Shown here in pieces: positions 5,840-11,054 of a stretch of 11,054 nt of DNA (positions are counted from its first letter, which is position 1; each line of letters begins with the position of its first letter). A program made the translations under genes and the position numbers. Source of the stretch: Candidatus Segatella papionis (GTDB lineage: Bacteria > Bacteroidota > Bacteroidia > Bacteroidales > Bacteroidaceae); contig DBLF01000034.1 of the NCBI GenBank assembly GCA_002297965.1, positions 1-11,054 of the forward strand, written 5' to 3'. Below the pieces are notes generated by a model, which was not told the origin of the DNA, did no database searches, and saw nothing but the letters and a program-made list of their open reading frames with translations.

Positions 5840-7609
5840 ATGAACAATCCTTTGGATTACACACCTCATCCTCTTTGCATCAAAGCCTGCAAAGAGCTAC
5901 AAACGTATCTTGCCGAGCGTAAAGATTGGCAAGAAGAAATCTGCCGTGGCAAAATGTTCGGCGTGCTCATCGTAGAGAAATTACCACAGAATATTGCGCA
6001 GGGGAAATCAGAGATAGGTTATCTCGCTGCCTACAGCGGACAAATTGGTGGTCGCAGCGACTGGGACGACTTCGTGCCAGCCGTCTTCGACTACCTTCAG
6101 TCCGATGGATATTTCAAAACCCACGAGGCTGAGATTACTCGTATCAACCAAAGCATCCTACAACTAGAGAGTGACGAGCGTATGAAAGAGGCTAAGAAGC
6201 TGATTGCTTCTCTGGAAGAAGAGCGGAAGAAGACCATCGCTGCCTACCAGGAGAAAATAAAGGAGGCGAAGGCGAAACGTGATGCTCGACGAGAGGAAGC
6301 GCGCCTCGACCCTGAGCACAAAGCCGTGACTCCAGAAGAGGAACAGGAGATGACCAAGGAGAGCCAGTTTATGAAAGCAGAACTCCGCCGTCTCAAGAAA
6401 TCGCTTGCCGAGAAGACTACGTTGGAAACAGAATATGCCGACTATCAAGACAATCTGCAAAGACTGAAACAACTGCGCAAGACGCTCTCCGATGCCTTGC
6501 AACAATGGCTCTTCTCGCAGTTTCGCATGCTCAACTATCAAGGGGAGAGCAAAGACTTACTGGAGATTTTCCGAGATGCAGCCTTCCAGGACACCACACG
6601 TCGAGATTCTGCTTTTCGAGATTCCCTGCTAGATTCCCCACAAGCCTCTATCATTTCTAAAAGAACCGCTTTCAAGATGGTTCCACCAGCCGGTAGTGGC
6701 GAGTGCTGCGAGCCCAAGCTCCTGCAATATGCCTACAGCCATGGCTTTAAGCCTCTGCAAATGGCGATGTTTTGGTGGGGAGAAAGCCCGAAGGAGGAGA
6801 TTCGCCATCATCTCCAGTTCTATCCTGCCTGCAACGGGAAATGCAAGCCGATACTCCACTGGATGCTACCCGACAAAGTTTTTGCTACCAGTACGACTGC
6901 CATGTCTCCAAACGATAATACATCCATAAAAGATGTATCCACATATAATAAAGTGGAAACTCTTTTCGAGGATCAGGAACTTGCAGTCATCTACAAACCC
7001 GAAGGCTTGTTGTCCGTTCCTGGAAAGGACAGCCTCCAGCCTTCGATATATGCACTGATGCGAAAGAGATACCCGACGGCAGCCAGTCCCCTCATCGTAC
7101 ATCGCCTCGACATGGCGACCAGCGGATTGATGGTTATCGCCAAGACCGAATTTGCCTACCATCGGCTACAGAAAGAGTTCTTGCATCATCGGGTACAGAA
7201 AAAATACATCGCCATCATCGGCTGTAAGGACAAGGAAGCTTGCGACAGATTGGCTAAAGTTTCTAAGAGAGGAAGAGCATTCCTTTCTCTCCCCTTGATG
7301 CCCGATTATCTAGACCGCCCTCGCCAAATCGTACACCACGAACAAGGCAAGGAGGCCATCACAGAGTATGAGATATTGGAGCGAATCGACGATACTCATC
7401 TTCGTCTCGCTCTCTATCCAAAGACCGGCAGAACCCACCAGCTCCGTGTACATTGCGCTCATCAAGAAGGCTTGAATGCTCCCATCTTGGGCGACCCACT
7501 CTATGGCAACGAGAAGGCATCCCGCCTCCACCTCCATGCCGAGGAGATAACCTTTGAGCATCCGCTGACTGGCAAGAAGATAACTATACAGAGAAAGGCT
7601 GACTTCTAA
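5840..7609 (+). CDS. RluA-family pseudouridine synthase with N-terminal extension
   Basis: This 589-residue RNA-modifying enzyme isomerises uridine to pseudouridine, most likely in rRNA or tRNA. The C-terminal catalytic domain (about 370-580) has HRLDMATSGLMVIAKT with catalytic D424, then YKPEGLLSVPG, KTGRTHQLRVH (528-538, R531), GDPLYG (551-556) and LHLHA. The first 90 residues form a separate globular domain (KMFGVLIVEKLPQ, GYLAAYSGQIGG, WDDFVPAVFDYLQ). Residues 100-220 are a charged coiled coil. Residues 282-341 hold a conserved block, GSGECCEPKLLQYA plus FYPACNGKCKP, whose four cysteines (289, 290, 331, 335) could bind a metal (inference). Long RluA proteins with this extension are known in Bacteroidetes and some proteobacteria. 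I chose ATG 5840 because AAAAGG abuts it and because upstream candidates (TTG 5774, ATG 5789) fall in or next to the promoter; from 5774 the protein would be 611 residues. The target position is not deducible. Confidence 0.9.
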   Translation: MNNPLDYTPHPLCIKACKELQTYLAERKDWQEEICRGKMFGVLIVEKLPQNIAQGKSEIGYLAAYSGQIGGRSDWDDFVPAVFDYLQSDGYFKTHEAEITRINQSILQLESDERMKEAKKLIASLEEERKKTIAAYQEKIKEAKAKRDARREEARLDPEHKAVTPEEEQEMTKESQFMKAELRRLKKSLAEKTTLETEYADYQDNLQRLKQLRKTLSDALQQWLFSQFRMLNYQGESKDLLEIFRDAAFQDTTRRDSAFRDSLLDSPQASIISKRTAFKMVPPAGSGECCEPKLLQYAYSHGFKPLQMAMFWWGESPKEEIRHHLQFYPACNGKCKPILHWMLPDKVFATSTTAMSPNDNTSIKDVSTYNKVETLFEDQELAVIYKPEGLLSVPGKDSLQPSIYALMRKRYPTAASPLIVHRLDMATSGLMVIAKTEFAYHRLQKEFLHHRVQKKYIAIIGCKDKEACDRLAKVSKRGRAFLSLPLMPDYLDRPRQIVHHEQGKEAITEYEILERIDDTHLRLALYPKTGRTHQLRVHCAHQEGLNAPILGDPLYGNEKASRLHLHAEEITFEHPLTGKKITIQRKADF

Positions 7610-7624
7610 CCGAAGCCAGCCTTT
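7594..7624. terminator. Hairpin spanning the pseudouridine synthase stop codon
   Basis: Thirteen bases at 7594-7606 pair with 7612-7624 around a 5-base loop that contains the TAA stop. The one mismatch (A-C on the plus strand) becomes a G-U pair on the minus strand. No T-run follows on either side, so it is not a classic intrinsic terminator. It may protect or pause both of the convergent transcripts. Confidence 0.5.
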
Positions 7625-7658
7625 CCCACATATATAAGCTAAAGTCTTTTAATACAAA

Positions 7659-9317
7659 TCACACGAAAAACATCACGATAATCTGGGCGATGACCACTCG
7701 GATGAACATGCCTAGCGGATAGACCGTGGCATAACTGATGCTTGGGGTATCGCCATCCAGGGTGTCGTTGGCATAGGTCAACGCCATCGGGTTCGCCATA
7801 CTTCCACAAAGAATGCCGCAAATGCTTCCGAAGTCGTACTTCTTGGTCTTCAGAATAATGAAACCTACGATGACCACTGGCACCACGGTTATCAAGAAGC
7901 CGATGCCGACCCACATCAAACCCTCTGGACGAACCACCGTCTCAAAGAACTGTCCACCAGCCGACAAGCCCAAGCAACCCAAATACAACGCCAAGCCCAA
8001 TTCACGCAGCATCAATCCCGCACTTCGGGTCATATAAGAGATGAAATGCACACGAGGACCGAGCGCACCTATCAAAATACCCATCACGATAGGACCACCT
8101 GCGATACCCAATCGTACCGGTGCCGTCATACCTGGGATGTTCAATGGAATGGTTCCGATGGCAAGTCCAAGGATGATACCGAGGAAGATGGCACCGAGGT
8201 TAGGCTCATTCAAGGTCTTCACGGCATTACCCAAGAACTGCTCCACATGGTCGATACTCGTAGGGTCGCCAACCACCGTGAGGCGGTCACCATATTGCAA
8301 GCGCAGGTCGTCGGTGGCTAGCAATCGAATATCACCACGCAGCACGCGGCTCACGTTCACACCGTATGTATTGCGCATTTGGAGACTTCCCAGTCGCTTG
8401 CCATTCAGTCCATGACGAGTCACCACGATGATGCGGCTCTCCACCTTGGCATCGATGGCATTCCAATCCACCTTGTCGTTGTTCCACTCCTTATCTACCT
8501 TCTTACCAAAGAGAATCTGCATCGCCGACACCTCATCCTTATTGGTAACCACCAATACATTGTCATTGGTATGGAGCACGGTATCTGCCTCAGGCACGAT
8601 CACCTGGTCTCCTCGCCACACTCTGGAAATGATAAACTTACGATGGGTCATCATCGAAATCTCGGCGATGGTGTTGCCATTGAGGGCAGGATTCACGATG
8701 ACATACTGACCGATGGAAGTATGGTCGTCATCGTCATTCTGACGAATCTCCAAGTCCTCGGGTTTCACGAAAAGTTTGCGCAGGAACATCATTGCCAGGA
8801 TAACACCCACCACACCCAGAGGATAGGTCACGGCACAGCCTAATGCAGCTCCACCACTAGGCAAGCCCAATTGTTGCAAAGCCTGCTGAGCAGCACCCAG
8901 CGCAGGAGTATTGGTGGTGGCACCACAGAGGATACCCACCATATCTGGCAAACTAATCGGCAACACGGCACACAAGCCTAGCGAAAACAATGTGCCCACC
9001 ACAATGACAGCCAAGCTCCAAAGGTTGAGCGAGATGCCCTCGTGGCGCATCGAACCAAAGAAGTTTGGCCCGACATAGAGTCCCAGCACATACACAAACA
9101 TCGTGAGACCGAAGCTCTCGGCGAACTCCAGCATATTCTGGTCGATGGTCAACCCAAAGTGACCTGCAACGATACCCACGAAAAATACGAAAGCGATGCC
9201 AAGGGATATACCTTTGACGTGGAGCTTGCCAAGGGCAAGTCCCAAAGTACAAATCAATGAAAGAATGACGATGCCTTGCACCGCCGAATGCACGTTGACT
9301 AAATTATCAAACCACAT
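7659..9317 (-). CDS. AspT/YidE-family transporter with RCK_C domains
   Basis: This 552-residue membrane protein belongs to the aspartate:alanine exchanger family (TC 2.A.81). It has two homologous membrane halves (about 12-182 and 372-552). The internal duplication is visible in GILCGATTNTPALGAAQQA (128-146) against GILCGSMANPMALTYA (501-516), and AVTYPLGVVGVIL (162-174) against ATVYPLGMFIRVV (530-542). Between them lie two RCK_C (TrkA_C) domains (about 202-270 and 290-363), usually cytoplasmic ligand-sensing modules. Length fits YidE/YbjL-like proteins. The characterised member AspT exchanges aspartate for alanine beside an aspartate decarboxylase gene; no such partner is present here, so the substrate is open (amino acid or dicarboxylate by family). 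It stands alone, convergent with the pseudouridine synthase gene. The leader of about 50 bases has no clear ribosome binding site. Confidence 0.92.
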   Translation of the reverse strand: MWFDNLVNVHSAVQGIVILSLICTLGLALGKLHVKGISLGIAFVFFVGIVAGHFGLTIDQNMLEFAESFGLTMFVYVLGLYVGPNFFGSMRHEGISLNLWSLAVIVVGTLFSLGLCAVLPISLPDMVGILCGATTNTPALGAAQQALQQLGLPSGGAALGCAVTYPLGVVGVILAMMFLRKLFVKPEDLEIRQNDDDDHTSIGQYVIVNPALNGNTIAEISMMTHRKFIISRVWRGDQVIVPEADTVLHTNDNVLVVTNKDEVSAMQILFGKKVDKEWNNDKVDWNAIDAKVESRIIVVTRHGLNGKRLGSLQMRNTYGVNVSRVLRGDIRLLATDDLRLQYGDRLTVVGDPTSIDHVEQFLGNAVKTLNEPNLGAIFLGIILGLAIGTIPLNIPGMTAPVRLGIAGGPIVMGILIGALGPRVHFISYMTRSAGLMLRELGLALYLGCLGLSAGGQFFETVVRPEGLMWVGIGFLITVVPVVIVGFIILKTKKYDFGSICGILCGSMANPMALTYANDTLDGDTPSISYATVYPLGMFIRVVIAQIIVMFFV

Positions 9318-9374
9318 GATGTTCTATTCTAATCTTTTCTCTTGATAACGTTCTATTAATGTCTAATTCGGGTG

Positions 9375-9382
9375 CAAAGGTA
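9375..9382 (-). promoter_or_regulatory. -7 box of the AspT-family transporter promoter
   Basis: The minus strand reads TACCTTTG, matching TAnnTTTG. The -33 site expected 19 bases away (9402-9405) reads TTCG, a weak match. The start near 9368 gives a leader of about 50 bases. Confidence 0.6.
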
Positions 9383-9488
9383 CTGCAAAAATCTGATTAA
9401 GCGAAAAGAATATGTTCTTTTCTTCACTTTATTTACTCCAAAAGTAGAAATTAAAAACAAAAACCTAAATTAGCTCAAAGTTTTTTTG

Positions 9489-9496
9489 TACCTTTG
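9489..9496 (+). promoter_or_regulatory. -7 box of the PfkB-family kinase promoter
   Basis: TACCTTTG follows a run of seven T residues. The expected -33 site (9466-9469) reads TAAA, so that element is weak or absent. The start near 9503 leaves a leader of only about 10 bases before the ATG at 9514. The 196-base divergent gap (9318-9513) is otherwise AT-rich with no other clear feature. Confidence 0.6.
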
Positions 9497-9513
9497 CACC
9501 GCAAAAAATAGAA

Positions 9514-10386
9514 ATGATGAAAGATATTTGTTGTATAGGGCACATTACAAAAGATAAAATCGTGACCCCTAATCGCACTGTATATATGGCAGGAGGCACC
9601 TCTTTTTATTTTGCCTATGCCATCAACCAATTGCCTAAGGACGTAAGCTTCTCGCTCGTCACGGCGATGGATCCAACCGAGACGGAACCTGTGGAGAAAA
9701 TGCTGCAGGCGGGTATCGACGTAACCCTCAACGCCTCTCGAAACACGGTATTCTTCGAGAATATCTATGGAGAGAACCAAAATGAGCGCAAACAACGTGT
9801 ACTTGCCAAGGCTGACCCTTTCACTATCAAACAATTGGAAAATGTAGAGGCACAAGTTTATCACCTAGGCAGTCTGTTGAGCGATGATTTCTCACCAGAA
9901 GTGGTGGCTTACTTGGCCAGCAAGGGCAGAGTCTCCATCGACGTACAAGGCTACCTGCGTGAGGTGAGAGATGAGAAAGTCTATCCCATCGACTGGAAAG
10001 AAAAGCTCGATGTACTCAAAAACACTTATTATCTCAAGGTGAATGAAACTGAAATGGAAACCATCACAGGACTACAGGAACCTCGCGAGGCTGCCAAGCT
10101 CATCCATTCTTGGGGAGTGACCGAGGTCATCATTACCTTGGGCAGCGAGGGTTCACTTGTCTATGTAGATGACACTTTCTATGAGATTCCCGCTTACAAG
10201 CCTCACGAAGTGGTAGATGCCACAGGGTGTGGTGATACTTACTCGGCAGGCTATCTCTACAAGCGATTACAGGGTGCCACTCCTACCGAGGCAGGCAAGT
10301 TTGCCGCTGCTATGTGTACCATCAAGTTGGAGCACAACGGTCCGTTCAACCGTAGCATCGAGGATGTCTATGAGATTATCAAGTAA
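9514..10386 (+). CDS. PfkB/ribokinase-family kinase
   Basis: This 290-residue cytoplasmic kinase phosphorylates a sugar, polyol or nucleoside with ATP. The second PfkB signature is complete: VDATGCGDTYSAGYL (234-248) with catalytic base D241 and the anion-hole glycines. KVNETEME (175-182) gives the N-x-x-E motif (N177, E180) that helps place Mg-ATP, and VIITLGSEGSLVY (205-217) is the typical strand before the nucleotide site. The first signature is reduced to AGGTSFYFAYAINQ (26-39), with the diglycine that contacts substrate. It is slightly short for the family but looks intact. The start is ATG 9514 or the adjacent ATG 9517; there is no ribosome binding site and the leader is very short. It stands alone, so context does not reveal the substrate. 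Confidence 0.88.
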   Translation: MMKDICCIGHITKDKIVTPNRTVYMAGGTSFYFAYAINQLPKDVSFSLVTAMDPTETEPVEKMLQAGIDVTLNASRNTVFFENIYGENQNERKQRVLAKADPFTIKQLENVEAQVYHLGSLLSDDFSPEVVAYLASKGRVSIDVQGYLREVRDEKVYPIDWKEKLDVLKNTYYLKVNETEMETITGLQEPREAAKLIHSWGVTEVIITLGSEGSLVYVDDTFYEIPAYKPHEVVDATGCGDTYSAGYLYKRLQGATPTEAGKFAAAMCTIKLEHNGPFNRSIEDVYEIIK

Positions 10387-10419
10387 GACAATACTCCGGC
10401 AAGCCTCTTTCCTCGTACC

Positions 10420-10463
10420 AAGTTTACCTCAAGTTTACCTCAGGTTTACCCCAACTTTACCTC
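10420..10463. repeat. Four-copy 11-bp direct repeat
   Basis: Units at 10420-10430 and 10431-10441 are identical (AAGTTTACCTC); 10442-10452 (AGGTTTACCCC) and 10453-10463 (AACTTTACCTC) are close variants. The 11-base period puts every copy on about the same face of the helix, as in arrays bound cooperatively by a regulator. It starts 34 bases after the kinase stop and lies about 180 bases before the 4Fe-4S gene. Slippage-derived repetition without function is the alternative. Confidence 0.8.
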
Positions 10464-10490
10464 TTGTTCGATATAGCCAAGGGGTAAAGT
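10454..10490 (+). terminator. Possible terminator after the PfkB-family kinase gene
   Basis: ACTTTACCTC (10454-10463) pairs with GGGGTAAAGT (10481-10490) at 9 of 10 positions by Watson-Crick, the other as G-U, around a 17-base loop. A T-rich stretch (from 10494) follows. The loop is long and the stem AT-rich, so termination would be modest. The right arm is also an inverted copy of the 11-bp repeat. Confidence 0.35.
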
Positions 10491-10548
10491 CGGTATTTTT
10501 TATACTTTTTTCCGTAACATTTATAAGGCTTATTTCAAGAAAAAGTTA

Positions 10549-10556
10549 TAATTTTG
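10549..10556 (+). promoter_or_regulatory. Possible -7 box of the 4Fe-4S protein gene
   Basis: TAATTTTG fits TAnnTTTG, but the -33 site expected near 10526-10529 does not match. The leader of about 80 bases would contain a small hairpin, GCAGC (10566-10570) with GCTGC (10579-10583). Weak call. Confidence 0.4.
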
Positions 10557-10641
10557 CAACCGAAAGCAGCAAAACTCCGCTGCATCAAACAAACATTATC
10601 GAATTATAACGATTAAATATAGAATAGCTTTATACAAGATT

Positions 10642-11054
10642 ATGCTTAGAAAGATAAGATTAACGCTCGCCATCCTGTTCTTCGGGTTGATCACGCTGCT
10701 CTTCCTCGACTTCACGGGGACGCTGCATGTCTGGCTTTCCTGGATGGCTACCATTCAGTTCTTGCCTGCCGTGCTGGCACTCCATGTCGGGGCGGTCATC
10801 GCTTGGATTGTCATCACCCTGTTGCTTGGGCGCATCTACTGCTCCATCATCTGTCCGCTGGGCGTGATGCAAGATGTCATCTCATGGTTCAGTGGATTGA
10901 GAAACAAAAAGCGCAAACGCCGTCGCTTCAACTATTCGCCAGCCAAGAGTTGGCTGAGATATGGCGTGCTCGTGGTTTTCCTCGTGGCTTTGGTGGCTGG
11001 TGTTGGCTCACTTGCCGCCTTGTTGGCTCCTTATAGCAGTTATGGGCGCATCGC
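10642..11054 (+). CDS. Membrane 4Fe-4S protein, NapH/NosR-like (partial)
   Basis: The first 137 codons of a gene that continues past the right edge. The protein has three hydrophobic segments (about residues 8-24, 42-62 and 107-130), and directly after the second lies RIYCSIICPLGVMQD (64-78). C67 and C71 followed by proline are the signature of the Fer4_5 polyferredoxin-like domain of NapH, NosR and related membrane iron-sulfur proteins. A basic patch (KKRKRRR, 89-95) should face the cytoplasm. In the family these proteins pass electrons between the quinone pool and a redox partner, and the C-terminal part usually has 4Fe-4S CxxCxxCxxxCP clusters; that part is outside the window, so the pathway cannot be named. 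ATG 10642 is chosen as the first Met ahead of the hydrophobic N-terminus; no ribosome binding site is seen. Confidence 0.82.
   Translation, partial: MLRKIRLTLAILFFGLITLLFLDFTGTLHVWLSWMATIQFLPAVLALHVGAVIAWIVITLLLGRIYCSIICPLGVMQDVISWFSGLRNKKRKRRRFNYSPAKSWLRYGVLVVFLVALVAGVGSLAALLAPYSSYGRI

Noticed and set aside
8041..8843. Several plus-strand ORFs of 90-154 residues opposite the AspT-family transporter gene.
   Set aside because: They are antisense to a clearly recognised, intact membrane protein gene and have no recognisable domains.

Overview
The window looks like chromosomal DNA of a Bacteroidales bacterium, most likely Prevotella/Segatella. The grounds are the promoters (TAnnTTTG -7 boxes, three of them preceded by TTGG at exactly 19 bases), few Shine-Dalgarno sequences, and gene families typical of gut Bacteroidetes: a lipoprotein TPR histidine kinase with a LytTR regulator, an RluA synthase with a long N-terminal extension, and a duplicated AspT/YidE-type transporter. 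The assignment rests on recognition of these traits, not on a database search.

Positions 1-780 hold no confident large gene. A leftward promoter (186-216) fires toward the left edge into about 180 bases of sequence that can fold extensively: an outer stem enclosing a possible pseudoknot, then two mutually exclusive sets of hairpins. To its right are a perfect 8-bp palindrome, a 20-bp tandem repeat and a small AT-rich ORF of unknown function (477-698). A good promoter and ribosome binding site then lead into an Rpn/PDDEXK_2-type putative nuclease (780-1766), whose C-terminal coiled coil is built from identical 21-bp, 7-residue repeats. A bidirectional terminator separates it from the next block.

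Positions 1837-5703 form a leftward three-gene operon: an EamA drug/metabolite transporter, a TPR-containing lipoprotein histidine kinase and a LytTR response regulator, with gaps of 27 and 45 bases and one promoter in front of the transporter. The kinase and regulator are an obvious cognate pair. The transporter may export or import something linked to the signal, but this is inference.

Positions 5704-7624 carry a divergent promoter region and a 589-residue RluA-family pseudouridine synthase, ended by a hairpin that spans its stop codon. Converging on it is a leftward AspT-family transporter with two central RCK_C (TrkA_C) domains (7659-9317). A second divergent intergenic region drives this transporter leftward and a PfkB-family sugar or nucleoside kinase (9514-10386) rightward. 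After that come 254 bases holding an 11-bp direct repeat array, and the first 137 codons of a membrane 4Fe-4S protein of the NapH/NosR type that runs off the right edge.

Most of the window is ordinary core-type Bacteroidales sequence. The parts that ordinary annotation would not explain are the structured leftward leader at 1-180, the repeat-built coiled coil of the Rpn-like protein, the divergent promoter pair that shares one -33 position, and the 11-bp repeat array.
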